The notes under the pieces: model-generated
The model's database searches: none
Seen by the model: the letters and a program-made list of their open reading frames with translations, nothing else
Told to the model about the DNA's origin: nothing
Program-made: the position numbers and the translations under genes
Shown: positions 10,001-22,360 of the stretch, in pieces
How positions within the stretch are numbered: the stretch's first letter is position 1
Layout: the number at the start of each line of letters is the position of its first letter
Assembly: GCA_963576725.1 (NCBI GenBank)
Contig: OY755244.1
Coordinates: 84,377,121 to 84,441,120, forward strand
Length of the DNA stretch: 64,000 nucleotides
Source of the DNA: Azorinus chamasolen
Lineage: Eukaryota > Mollusca > Bivalvia > Cardiida > Solecurtidae
Reading direction: 5' to 3'

Positions 10001-13000
10001 AGATTGTAGTGAAATATTCTTATATCTGGAGCTCACTGCAATTGTATAACATCTCGTAACTTTTGTTCCTTTTCTCATATTTAATATTTATCTCTTTTAC
10101 AGCCTCGTATTGTCAGCACTGAAGTCAAGAAGGTGGCTAAGTGTAAACTAGATGCACCAACTCAAAACCTTGTAAAACTCATCTTTGATAATGATATGTT
10201 CAATGACTGTATGAAGAAATTTGATATAGGTAATTTTAGCCTTATTTTGTGTGGGATCTATTTAGATTGTCCAGTTTTATGTCTTTTGCAAAGCATAGTT
10301 AACCCAATCCCTTATATTGACACCTGTAAAATTCACTTTTTGAAACCATTGTGATAAATAGAGCATTTGCACAATTTTTAACACAGTAGTTTCAAAACTA
10401 CACAATTCTAAACTTTTTCTATATTTTATTGATTTGATTCCCGTAAGTAGCTTTTTTCAAAATGGTTGGATCTAAAAATAGTCTATAGGGGAACTGGATA
10501 AATTACTTCATCACACCCTTTGTTGTGATCGCTCTTAGAATTGAAGTCTTCGCTTCAAGATAATTTTAAAATTTGATCACAGCATAAGGTTTTGTGGAGA
10601 CGTAAAGGAGCTTTTCTTGAAAATGGTTGAATTTACGTATCTTACATAGACCTCTGCTTTTACAAATGGTTTTGGATTAATTACAGTTTGTCTAGAAGCA
10701 AATCAGAAGCTAAAATCTACACTGTATTGATGTCATTTATTATTGCTATATATGTATGGGCAAAAGGGTTAAGTAAAATTAAAGTATTACTCAGAATCCA
10801 ATAAGTGAATTAGAAGAGCCAAACATAGAGACAATATATCCTAATTACTATTTGATAAGATAAGCTTGGGTAATTACTGTTGATCAAACCTCTTCTCAAG
10901 TTGCAGTTGGTAATATGAAATTTGATACTCCATTACTTTTCATACTATCCAATAGACTTAACTTACTCATGCAAGAAATAATGACATCATAAATATTAAT
11001 TAGATTTATGTTTTATAATGGCACATGAACACATGAATATTTAGCCATGGCAGAAACTAAAGAAGCATTTCTACATTATATCATAAGCAAACTGAGCAGA
11101 CCCTGGTCAGACAGCTACTACAGGAGCCATCTGATCTGTGTCTACTCTGTTTAAAGGCATATGTATGGAGGAAAGGGTTAGATTATTTATAAATGATGTT
11201 GTTCCAGATGTGAAGAAGATGCCACTTGGTAAACTCAGCAAGGGTCAAATAGCAAAGGGTTTTGAAGTTCTGGATGAGATTGAGACTGAACTGAAAGCCA
11301 ATTTTGACTACAAGCTGAACGAACTCTCGTCCAGATTCTACACGGTCATACCTCATGATTTTGGAAGAAAAATCCCACCGGTTATAAATAATTTAGAAAA
11401 GCTGAGGACTAAAATGGACATGCTTCTTGTATGTGATTTCTGTACAGTAAAACTTGTCTTAACCTTTAGCCTACTAAGGGCAGATGAGTGAATATCTATG
11501 CAAACAGTTTTGATCCAGATGAGACGCCGATTAACTCGGTGTCTCATCAGGATCAAAACTGTTTGACACCCTGATTGCATTTTGGTAGACAATTTGATAA
11601 CAGCTTGATATTTGAAAGGTTAAGTGGCTACTCAAAGGAAATCATAATGTAGGTTTTACAGTTTTATGTGTATGAACATTTTTAGATACTGCTGAACTGC
11701 TTTATTTATAGTTTTAATGACACCCATGAAAATATAAATGGCGATTTCTGGTAACTAGTTGATAGACAATGGTTTAAAAAAGTTTTATTAGATACGTGAA
11801 AATTTAAACCTGATTGCATGATTTCACATATAAATTAGTTAATTACTGTTTGAACACCAATCATCGTACTGGTCATTCAGTGTTAATTCATGAATGTGCT
11901 GAAACCATTCGATTTAACAATAAATAACAGATAAAGTCAATATCACAGGCTATAATAGTAATTAAGACTTTATTTAGTTTTATGAGTGAGTGAAAGAAAA
12001 AATTAAGACATGGGCTGTAAAGCTGCTGTAAAAGTTCATTGTTGTTAAATTGGTGACATGTTTTTCCTTTGCTTTACAGGTATTGGGAGACATTGAAATA
12101 GCACAAAGCTTGCAGAAGGAAAAGGATAAGAAGATGGAGAAAGAGGTACCCTTAAAATCTTAGATACTTGGACAGATAAACCCCCGGTGACTTTTGTCAC
12201 TGACCGTTCCAAGGCGGTACTTCCATCTTCCTCCTATTGTATGTTTGTTTTGTCTTTGTGCGTCTCTTGTTGTTTTTTCTACCCATGTATATTTGCTGTT
12301 TCCTTGTGTTGCTGTTCGGGCGAGTGTTTGTTCTGTATGTGGTATTTCCTGCATGACTCATTTTTGTACTTTTAGGTCAACTGGGCAGACCCTGATCAAA
12401 TTGTTCCCAAAGGAGCAGTTAGATGGTGTTCTACATTACATTCACTGCTTTCATTTGAAGTTTTCAAAATGATTATCTTAATTTACTAATTGATGATTGG
12501 GTGTTGGGGGCGAGCTTGAGTGTCAAATAAATGTATGCATTACAAGGATCAGAGGGCTGCAGGTAAAGCTCTTCCCTTTACTCCACATATATGCCTGTTA
12601 ACCCCTTTACAAACACAGTAGACCCAGATCAGACGCCTCATGTTGGATAGAATAATAGATCTCTGGTGCTACAGGGTCAGCAACTGTCAGATATTTCATA
12701 TGCCATTGTATAAATCATTTATTTTAGTATTGCATGATATCATGAGTTTGTACATAATCTAGGGTCCATGCTTGTAAAGCTTTTTAGTTGAGTCTGAGTT
12801 CGTTCTCAATTTTTTGATTAGTCAGATTTGAGTTCTCAAGCTTTTGATTGGTCAGATTTGAGCCAGAGGCTCAAATCTGACCAATCAAAAACTTGAGAAC
12901 GAACTCAGATTCAATTAAAAGTTTTATAAGCATGGACCCAGATCAACATTGTTTGAGTTTGGCTTACAATGCCTTTGCAAACATAGAAGACCCACAGGAG

Positions 13001-14691
13001 CTATCTGATCAGGGTGTACTCTGGTTATTAAATAATATAGATGACTAAAATGTTCTGTGATTATATGCTATGATGAAAAATATCATCTAATTAGTATTAA
13101 TGGTGTCATTGTTTCTTAAATTTGTATTCATGTTTTATACCCAAGTTTGTTTGTTGAAAGAAAATGGAGGAAATGATGTTTTTTGAGAATTGTAGAAGAC
13201 ATTAACTTTGAAGATGAAAGTTACTGTAGGTTAACACCTTTCTCCATATATACACCTTTGGATGTATACATTTGCAAATAGAGTAGACCCAGAACAAATG
13301 GCTGTATCCAGCGGGGATACCTTTATTTACAATATTTGTAAAGCTAGGGTGACTTTGAGAGAAGTGTGAGGTTAGGACGTCCGTAAACCGGTTTAAACCC
13401 CCAGTGGTGTTTTTGCTGCTGACCGTGCCAAGGCGGTACTCTCTTTGTCACCCTTCCTTTTGTTTGCCTTGCGTCTTTGTGCTTGTGGTTTGTTCATGTT
13501 GTGGAACGTTTGTCCCTGGTTCTTGTGTGTCTTTTGGTGTTTTCTGTGTTCATTTTGTGTGTGTGTGTGTGCGTGTGCGTTTGGGTGTGTGGTTGTGTGT
13601 GTGTGTGTGTCATGCTGTCTATCGGTGTTTTGGTGGTGGTTGCGTCTTGCATGTGGCTTTGCCTGCTTGACTTTACTACTTTTCCATTTATGAAATGAAA
13701 TGGATATGATTGTTCAGTTTGTGCTGTGATAAAATATCCTTTTGGTCATAATGGTGTTATAAATATTGAGCTAATTAATATTCGTACAGCCATTGTTTTT
13801 ACTAAATATTCATGAAGTAAAGAGTTCAATGTACATTTTAAATTGATTGAATTACTTTGTGTTTCAGGTTGGTGATGAGGTTCCAAATCCTTTTGATGTG
13901 AACTATGATCTCCTCAACTGTAATCTGGTTCATGTTGACAAAAAATCGAAAGAATTTCAGGTAATACAACAAAGAATGTACTTCAAATCAGGATGTGTCT
14001 ATGTCCCCACCTGTGTGTTAGTAGCATGCAGATTTGCTCATGTCCATCTGTCCATCCATCCATCCATGGATTGGTCTAGTTTGTCCATATGTATGTCTAA
14101 AACCCTCTGGTTGCACACTGCTGCTATCCTAATAGACCTATAGTCAAAACATATAAAACTTCATTGGGAAGAGAAGTTAAAACCCTCAACAGACCAGTAA
14201 CACTAGAGTTATTGTCCTTGATTCAGTCAACATTAAAGCATTCAAGTATTTTAAGGTTTTTATAAATGTAGAAGTTTGGGGACATCCACATGCTGTTGAC
14301 ACATTTCTAGTCATGGATGTACATGTATAGTTTAATTCAGCAGATTTTAGAAGAAAAGTATTGGAAGTATTGCATTAACCATTTAGTCTAGTGGTTATTA
14401 GGTAAATAATATGTGACAAAAATGTTGCAGTGGTTTGTCAAAGTTGATGTGCATTGCTATGTCAGCACTTTTGAAAGTGGTTGCATTTACTCTAGCTGTC
14501 CATCCCTATTTCAAACAGATTGTCTTTCTATCTGTCCATCTGTTTGTTCATAGAAACACATTTGCTCAAGCTTCTAAGCCTTCTTCAACCTTTTATGCCA
14601 AATTTGATGGAAGTGTGTAGTTTTTCTCACTGTCATGGGAACCTATGCGGTTGCATGTGTTAGTGTGTCACTTAGGGATCACTTTTCTGTC

Positions 14692-14734
<43 letters not shown>

Positions 14735-15656
14735 CGTCCGCCTGTCTGTCTGACCGTCACACTTTCTTTTTTTTGGCTGTCATTTCTAAACTAATCATTA
14801 TAGAGCTTTCGAAGTGTCATGCACAGGGCCACAACTCGAGTATCAATAATTTTTTGAGTTATTCCCCTTTTTCATATTAAAAATAAGTTTTTGTGTCAGC
14901 TGCGAGCAGGTGACACACGTGTTCCTCCGAACACTCTTGTTCAACATTTTCACAGTATACAAAGAAGCCAGTGGGGTAATCATTAGTCTTTGGCATGCAG
15001 TTCTAGTTTTGTCATGCATAATTGTCAAAAGTATGTATAAACGTTAAGTGTTAAAATATCCTATAATTTTGGTTATGATATGTAGTCAATCACAGTCCTG
15101 TCATATGTGAGTGGGGCATCCAAGGTCTAGTGTACACCTGTAGTTTTTGTTTCCCTCAGATGACACATACAGGGTCTGCTCTGTTTGCTCAGGGAATGTT
15201 GTAGTTTTCTTGTTCATGTCATTATAAATATTATGCTAATTAATATTCATACAAACAATGAAAATCGAAGCAGGCGACACACTTTTGCAGACTACACTTG
15301 AAACTATCGGCGAAAATGTTCAACTGAATGTATACTGTTGAAAGTCATTTCTTTATAAATGATCAGCATATTCACAGCTTCCATGGATCTGTTGATATCT
15401 TTAATATTCCAGATTATTGACAAGTACACTACTGCTACAGCTGATGGGTGGCATACAAAAATAAAGCAAGTATGGAAAGTTGACAGGATTGGGGAGGTAA
15501 GCATTTTCTATACATATATTTCTCCACCATTTTTGATGTTCTGTGAAACTATGTCTGATATTTTTATAATGAAAGCTCAATAATTTGCGTACTAGAAATG
15601 GGACTACTTCTGTACTTAACCCTTTCCCTGTTCAACTTTCATGTAAGAAATAATGA

Positions 15657-15735
<79 letters not shown>

Positions 15736-18700
15736 CTGGGTTTTTATAATGGCTAATGGCTTTTATAATGGCTAATGGTTTTTATAATGACTAATGGTTT
15801 TTATAATGGCTAATTCTGGATTTTGATACAGGTGTTAGCAGCGTAGTGCAGAACAAAAGTTGTTCAAAAAGCTCCTATACAAACTTTCTGCATAATGTTT
15901 ACCCTATACAGGAGAACCACTCTAAACCTGAATTCTAATAGAGAAATATTTTGATACTTTTAGGCAGATAGTTGCTTAATACAGGGTGAAAGGAACTTTT
16001 TTGGATGACTTTCACCCTGTATTAAGCTGTCGCCTTTCTTCAAGACCGATATTTATACTAAATTTGGTTTAGAGGGGTTTTACTGTTTTAGTTTTGTTGG
16101 TTTAAGATCAGATACAGCAATTAATTTGAAAATAAAAACAGTTGTTTTGTTATAGGACGAAAACACAAAATACTTATAGATAAGGTAGAACACTTGGTTT
16201 GAAAATAAAAATAGTTGTTTTGGTATAGGACCAAAACTCAAAATGCTTCTACTGGAAATTACAAGTTGTTTGAGTAGGGATGATTCCCAACATATATTTT
16301 TAGCTCGTCTGTTTCATTTACAACCTTCATTTTTGGTATGCATGTTCATCTTGACAATGACTACAGATGAGTGTTTGCACTCTCTTGCGGTGCTCTTGTT
16401 ACTTCTTTATTGCCACTGGTCAAAGTTTTGCATATGAATATTTATGAAGTCATAAACATTTTTGAAGTAAAGCGTTAAAGTAATGGATACGTGACATTTT
16501 GGCCATAGCTGGAACTGCATAATCAGATCTGTATTATTCCATAAGCAAACAGAGAAGAAGTTTATCAGATGGCTACTATATCTGATTTGGGTCTACTCTG
16601 TTTGCAATGGCTTTGAAAGGCGTTTATATGAGGGAAAGGGTTTATTAAAAAGTATTTTATTGATTTACATATTTGTGATATTTTTCACAGGATAAGAGAT
16701 TTGCGGCTCATGACGGAATAGGAAACAGACGACTACTGTGGCATGGAACCAATGTCGCTGTGGTGGCTGCCATTCTCAAAAGTGGCTTACGAATAATGCC
16801 TCATAGTGGTGGACGTGTCGGGTCTGGGATTTATTTTGCCTCTGAGAATTCTAAATCTGCTTGCTATGGTAAATACAGAACAGCTTTAACCCTGCATTCA
16901 AGACATTGTCATGGTCTATAAGAATATCTACTAACCATATTTTATAACCGTGCTCATCCACACCCCCACACCCCACCCCTCTTGAAGGTATATTGTTTTT
17001 GCTCAGTCTGTTGGTTTGTCCCCAACTTTAATGTTGGCAATTATTTTGAAGCCATTGCACATACATACTTCAAATTTGGCATGCCTTTTCAACTTATGGA
17101 GGCAAATATTTTTACGGGTGACTTATTAAGATCAAGGTCATTCATCAAGGTCAAAGGTCATGCCGGGGGCAGTGCGTTTTCACAAATACATCTTGTTTTC
17201 TATTGATTTATTCTGGACAAGATTATATAAATATCAGGTCCCACTGAGGATGACGGTATATTAAATTTAAATCAGAGCAACTGTCATGTGAGATGTCACA
17301 TCTGTTACTAATTAGTCCCCCACCGGTTACCGGTTGTCAGTCCATCCGTCTGTCTGTTCGTCCATCTGTCACGCGTCCGGCCATATCTCCTACAAGGGTA
17401 GGCAAAATTCATTACAAGTTCACACATGGAACAAGCATGATGTGAGGAAGTGTCATGCACAAGGGCAATAACTCTAGCATCAATATTTTTGGAGTTATTC
17501 CCCAATAATAATTTCCCCAATAATTATCTCAATATCAGGGAAATACATAGAGTTAATTTTCAAAAATATATTGTTTCTTCTTCTAATTTGATCTTGATCC
17601 AAATGTTTGTTTTATTCTTCTGATAAATCACTTTTCTTACTTGCTTCATTTCAGTTGGAACTGTGGGGAAAAAGGGAATCATGTTTCTAAATGAGGTGGT
17701 GCTGGGTAAACAATATCCAATCCAAAGGTCTGACAGCAGCTTAAAGACGGCCCCCAAAGGATTTGACTCTGTCATAGCACAGGGACAAACTGAACCAGGT
17801 AGGTTTAATGTTATGGGTTTTTTTCAAATAGTGTAAATTTTTCTGTGGATAATATTGGTTATTTCTTTAATTTTTCTGGGTGATGTTAGTCTTATGATGC
17901 TTTGCTGTGCATAGAGTGACTAAGTGAAAGTGGCGACATAGGGGCATCAGCGTTTTTCTATGAACATAATTCTAGTTTCAGCTATATTCTTTCAATTCTT
18001 TCATTGTTTTAGAAACTATTTTGAACATGTCAAACAGCTTTGATCCTGGTCTGATATTAAATTACTGATGTCCCAATTAGCATAATTAGGATTGAGATTT
18101 AAACTATTGCATACATTGGTTATCTCATACTGTAGCGGGTAGAAGGTCATTTATATGAAAAAATATTTGTAATAATAAGAAGCTTGTGGGGTGTTCTTTG
18201 AGAAAGAATTTGGGACAGTCAGGTAGAGATTGTGGTGAAACAGTTGATAGGCTTAGGCTGTGTGGTTTGATAGCTCAGTCGGTAGAGTGTTGGCATGGTA
18301 AGCCAAAGGCCGTGGATTTAAGTCCCAGTTGAGTCATAACTTTTCACCATCTTACAATACCTTAACCCATTCCAGTCATTTGATGCCTTTATAACCAGAG
18401 TAGTCCCAGATCAGACTGCTCCTTTTGTAGCCATTTGATCAGCTCTATTTGCTTATGAAATAATTTAGATCTGATAGTACAGCTTCTGCCATGGTCTTCA
18501 ATTTCCTTGTTCATTATTCCATGATATATTCAGTTAATTGATATTCCTATATTCCTCTTCATTATTTCTGTCATGAATATTCATGAGAGAAAGGGTTAAC
18601 AAATTTTGTGACAATTACAAACACTAATTGGTTCACAATAGAATAATTATATCACATAATGCGTATATATGAGTATGTTTAAAAGCAGCCGACTGTTTAA

Positions 18701-18985
18701 TGTAGGATGAAAGTAATGCAGAAAGCTCTCTTGGGAATTTCTGTATATCTATCAACCAGTATTATGTAAGCTATTGCCTAGGTCCAGAAAAGGGCTGTAT
18801 TTTGTATTTATTCAGATCCTAAGCAGTATACCCAGCTGAAGTTTGGCAAGCACTCGTGTGATGTGCCTCAGAGTAAACCTATCGCCAATCCTGGATGTTC
18901 CTCCAGTTCCTTCTCCCAGAGCGAGTATCTCATCTACAAAGAAAGCCAGAACAGAATCCGATATCTGCTGTTGATGGATTTTTAA
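7061..18985 (+). CDS. PARP3: PARP3-like mono-ADP-ribosyltransferase, copy 1 (first coding exons not in window)
   Basis: Nine exons: 7061-7237, 10103-10229, 11208-11428, 12080-12145, 13868-13960, 15413-15496, 16691-16868, 17655-17798 and 18816-18985, all with AG/GT borders, consistent phase and no internal stop (420 codons including the stop). The first holds the C-terminal half of the WGR domain (FEKKF..KTKNKW, PGKYTLIEM). The next three carry the helical regulatory domain (VKKMPLGKLSKGQIAKGFE). The rest form the ADP-ribosyltransferase fold with the H-Y-E triad: H in LLWHGT, Y in GIYFAS, E in QSEYLIY. PARP3 enzymes bind DNA breaks through WGR and modify proteins and DNA ends in the nucleus. 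The exons matching copy 2 exons 1 and 2 are absent from 5639-7060 and were not seen further left, so the gene is either 5'-truncated or starts beyond the retroelements. It has SACY where copy 2 has SADY. Confidence 0.9.
7845..8120. repeat. Tandem repeat of about 107 bp, roughly 2.5 copies
   Basis: Units contain 'gggtctactatattagtg', then 'acgacgtc', then 'acattaatta', then 'catcacgttatttgg'. It lies in copy 1 intron sequence beside remnants of the CAAACAGAG...GATCAG hairpin MITE (7795-7830 and 8170-8215). Confidence 0.7.
8882..9041. repeat. 160-bp near-perfect palindrome
   Basis: The left arm starts 'ataagaaataaatgacgtgc' and the right arm ends with its complement. The centre is 'gaagcccttcgggcttc'. 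Arms are about 70 bp with few mismatches. It is non-coding and probably a foldback transposon relic within an intron of PARP3 copy 1. Confidence 0.82.
9562..9775. mobile_element. TTAACCCTTT-type hairpin MITE with 'gctcctataggagc' core
   Basis: Starts with 'ttaaccctttcttcc' and contains the inverted pair 'tttgaaaccattgtgataaa' / 'ttatcaatatggtttca' around 'gctcctataggagc'. Related remnants are at 10335-10500 and 62690-62870. No coding potential. Confidence 0.6.
11459..11623. mobile_element. Hairpin MITE, TTAACCTTTAGC ends
   Basis: Begins 'ttaacctttagcctact' and ends 'aaaggttaa'. The middle is an inverted pair around a 'gatgagacgcc ... ggtgtctcatc' core flanked by 'aaacagttttgatcc' and its complement. 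It begins about 30 bp after the donor of the third in-window exon of PARP3 copy 1. A better preserved member is at 48359-48570 in the opposite orientation. Confidence 0.75.
12180..12376 (+). mobile_element. Diverged 3'-end fragment of the Penelope-like family
   Basis: Shares 'ctgaccg.tccaaggcggta' and the overall layout with the 3' UTR at 4205-3921, but in plus orientation and with many substitutions. It is an old 5'-truncated insertion or a related subfamily. It lies 34 bp after the donor of the 12080-12145 exon. Confidence 0.65.
12762..12939. mobile_element. 178-bp foldback element 'GGGTCCATGCT', copy 1
   Basis: Starts 'gggtccatgcttgtaaagc' and ends with 'ataagcatggaccc'. The two arms, each carrying 'gattggtcagatttgag' or its complement, meet at 'gccagaggc'. 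A second copy of the same length is at 34034-34211 in an intron of PARP3 copy 2. Whole-element inverted symmetry with no coding sequence indicates a non-autonomous foldback transposon. Confidence 0.85.
13307..13688 (+). mobile_element. Solo 3' fragment of the Naiad-type element
   Basis: Matches the complement of 4301-3921 almost base for base, including the GT-rich stretch, in plus orientation. The left break is arbitrary (5' truncation) and the right end is ...TTTTCCATTT. This fragment fixes the 3' terminus of the family and shows recent activity in trans. It sits within the intron before the 13868 exon of PARP3 copy 1. Confidence 0.85.
14696..14756. repeat. (CTGT)n microsatellite at the head of a dispersed repeat
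   Basis: About nine CTGT units grading into CCGT. The following 14760-14900 carries phrases ('aactcgagtatcaataattttt', split here as an approximate match) also seen at 17455-17500, so it is the same dispersed repeat class. Confidence 0.65.
15661..15734. repeat. (AT)n microsatellite, about 36 units
   Basis: An uninterrupted AT run, followed by four short repeats of 'tttttataatggctaatgg' type at 15740-15815. Intronic in PARP3 copy 1. Confidence 0.95.
16985..17530. repeat. Two adjacent dispersed repeats with (TCTG) and 'aaggtcaaaggtca' motifs
   Basis: 16985-17205 contains 'caaatttggcatgc', 'caacttatggaggc' and 'caaggtcaaaggtcat', shared with 19560-19750. 17330-17530 has a 'ccgtctgtctgttcgtcc' head followed by 'gggcaataactctagcatca'. 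These are typical dispersed mollusc intron repeats, with no intact coding sequence. Confidence 0.55.
18264..18336 (+). repeat. tRNA-like sequence (SINE head or tRNA-Thr relic)
   Basis: Contains an A box 'tagctcagtcggtagag', an anticodon arm 'ttggc-atggtaa-gccaa' that would read GGT (Thr), and a weak B box 'ggatttaagtcc' in place of GGTTCGAATCC. The acceptor stem pairs poorly. It is probably a SINE head or tRNA pseudogene and not a working tRNA. It lies in the last intron of PARP3 copy 1. Confidence 0.5.
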
Positions 18986-21900
18986 TCATTGATTACATCA
19001 GTACATTACAACATTGTGGAGTAAATGTAAAAACATTATAGAGTAAATGATTTCCTGGACACTTTTTGTGCAGTTAATAGTAAATGTGGTTTTCATACAA
19101 GAAATCATTTAATTCAAACTAATTTTGAGAAACAAATCACATATTTTGATATGACCATCCACAAGTGGACCATTATTTCAACATCCAAGTTCACATATTT
19201 GTTCACTATCACAATATGTTTATTGTAGAACCTCTTTCTAGTGATCATGTAGTGAATATATAATTGGGTCTTTGCAAAACAAGAATCAACTTCTTGCATG
19301 ATATTTGCTTTCATAAAACAATCACCAACATTTTATGATCCCTTTATTTATTCATTCATTGGTCACTTAAATCAGGTTATTGTATTGATTGGTTGTGGTT
19401 GTGTTAGAGACTGAGAATGAGATATTATCATAGAGAAGAGGATGAGACACTATTATACCCCATGCAACTTTGTTGCATTGGGTATATAGTTTTTGACCCA
19501 TCAGTCAGTCCCTCTGTCAGTCTATCTGTGTATCATAATACATTGTTGCTCATCTAGCGCTTTCATTTCTTGGTGGTTGGTTGTTTGTAGATGACTTTAA
19601 CGTTGGCGATACTTTTGTAGCCATTGAACATACATCCCTCAAACTTGGCATGCATGTGCAACTTATGGAGGTGACTTACTCAGGTTATGATCATACATCA
19701 AGGTCAAAGGCCATATCAGGGCATAGTGTTTCACAAACACATCTTGTTTTCTCCGAAAATGTGGGGGCGTGGGGTATGTGAGCTTGTTCACTGAAGTTCA
19801 GTAATTTTGTATGGATTTGATCAAGAGAACAACCCTCTTTTTTACTTATTAGCGCATTTATAAATGAACATGGTTGAAGACATGTGACTGGGAGCTTAAT
19901 GCAGAATTTATGTAATACAGAAACCTATGGAAGCTTTGTGCATTGTGTTTTTCCTGTATTTAAGATACCACTCGTCTTAACCCTTTGAATGTAAACAGAG
20001 CTGACAGTAGCTGTCTGATCAGGGTTTCACTATTTGTCATTGTAAATACTAACAAATTTACCCCTTTCATGCTGAATGGACTCTACTGTTAAACCATGTT
20101 AGATCATCCAACTTTGAAAATTCATCATTCAAATGGTTAAAACTCTTGAATTATACTTGTTTTTGGATGACTGTTGTAAAAGAGAGTTTATTGTAGGTTT
20201 TAAAACATGGAATAATTCATAATAACTCTTTTACTGCCAACTTTTATGCACAATTTGTTGTCTGCTATAATTTTCATTTGTTGATTTTTCTCCCCTTTTC
20301 TTTCAATAACATTACTATAGTAACAACCAGTGTGGATTCTGGTGAGACACTGAGTCACTCCGTGTTTCATATGGATTCAGACTGTTTGCCCAGGTGAGCA
20401 TAGATAACCACAGATGAGACATTTCCAGTGGAACAGTTTCAACATCATTGTTAATATTATTGCACTGAAAAGGGTAAATGTGTAACAGAGGATTAGCGTA
20501 CAAAGCCTCAGCTATGTCAGTGTCAGTGTACTGATCATTTACAATTTCACCTTCTTATTGGTTAAGATTATTTTTGTTGAAGTGTTTGTTTTTTATTAAT
20601 GTTAACCCGGTGTTAGAGGTATGACTTTCTTTTTTGTTGTAAATGTTTCCATCTTTAAAGTGATAATTTCTTAGTCTTGCTGTGATAAGCATGGTATTTT
20701 AGAGGTGTGTGTGTGTGTGCTTTGCAATTAGCGTAAAGACAAGATTTAAATTATATAGTTTTAATCCATTATTGAACACATTTCTATTTAATAATCCATT
20801 ATTTTTACATATTTTAATTTTATTGTGTTTTCTTTGAATTAAAATATTAAGATTTTTATGTTTTAATGTATTTTATTTTTCGTACGAAATACTCATTTTT
20901 TAGCACATATTCATTTTGTCCTGTTTTCATATCATGCATATTTGTTAAATCTAGTGGATACTAGTCCTCATCATGGAACCTTATTGCCATTGGCACATTG
21001 CTTGGATCCAGGCGAGATGCTAAGAGACTATGCGTCTGATCAGGATCCAAACTGTTTTACATTCTATAAGTATACTCAAAAGCATTAACAGATTGCTTGC
21101 CCAAGTTGGGATAAGCTTGAGCAGATAAATGATTTACATCATGACGAGGACTAGTGCGTGACTATGGACTGGTCAGATAAACTTGCTGATCTGGAGTGCC
21201 ACTGTACTCAGAGGTAGTGCCACTCTGACAGTGTAGACATGACAACACACTACTGCGGTTTTTGTCTTGAGCATCTCGCATGTTTTCATTGGAACTATAC
21301 AGATGATGTGAACAGGAGTTACTATGGCAGGACATAAAGTGAAACAAAAATGTACAAAACGTCAATAAAAATGAAATGAGCATGTATACTATTATCTCTA
21401 ACACCAGATGTATTGCAATAATAACTAATGAACACCGACTTCATAGAGTGTGTTTGAGTCTTTGTCCTAAGTATTGCAGTCAGACATGTATTCACAGTCG
21501 CCACTATTAACTGTTAAATATTTTGTCAGCAACAATGATTATTGTCTGCTTCAGTTTCTTGTATTTCTTTGCAGAACTATGATCAAAGTGTCAAAACAGT
21601 TTGGATTCTGATGTGACGCTACATGATGCAGCATCTCATCTGGATCCAAAACAGTTTGCATAGGTAATTACAGTATTGCTACTGGCATGCAAATATTTCA
21701 GTTATACTGCTTTGAACAGTCACAATGAATCATTGTGTACCTTGTCAGAGCTCCTAGTGAGCGATTCTAATGATTACCAACACGATAAGTTTAGGAGAAG
21801 ATATATAAAAACATGTAATGACATACATCTTTTATCCGGAGACCTGCTGCTCCTGTTTATAACCATTTGTTTGATGAATATTCAGGCACACTATATACAC

Positions 21901-22360
21901 TACTTAATAAAATTAATTAGTGTTTATTTTGTTGCTATGGCTAACAATAGAGAACCCTTAAAATATGAGCAAACGGAGCTAGCACTTATACGACAGCTCA
22001 TACTGCATCTGTCTAGTCTAGGTCTACTCCGTTAGCAAAGATGTCATAAAGGCAGTGTTATCGAGTACATAGTTAATGGCGACCTGGTGTTAACAGCCAT
22101 TGTTCGATTTCATTGTAGCAGTAGCAATAAAATGGCATAATACCAGTGGGTTTTGTTATTCTTGTATGGGAAATAAAAGAAAGGAAACTATTCTTGCTGA
22201 AAAAATTGCCAGCTGAACTTGGACATACAGTGTAGACTAGTGCCGAAACGGTCACTGGAAATTTGTAACCGGCTAATCGGGACTATTAATCGCGATTAAT
22301 CGGTTAATCGGAGCTCTGTCACACAATCATTTTAACCTGGGTTCACCATAAATCTTTGGT
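18986..22360. other. Intergenic stretch downstream of PARP3 copy 1
   Basis: Holds a dispersed repeat at 19480-19765, hairpin-MITE remnants with paired 'gatgagac' / 'gtctcatc' cores at about 20325-20400, 20985-21060 and 21590-21665, and a short GT run at 20707. No exon-like sequence or clear AATAAA signal was identified next to the PARP3 stop codon. Confidence 0.5.

Noticed and set aside
17655..17798. Catalytic glutamate of PARP in the LNEVVLGK segment
   Set aside because: By comparison with PARP1 the catalytic Glu lies in the later [NS]EY(I/L)xY segment, here QSEYLIY in the last exon.
18264..18336. Functional tRNA-Thr gene
   Set aside because: The B box is degenerate and the acceptor stem pairs poorly, so it is kept only as a tRNA-like repeat.
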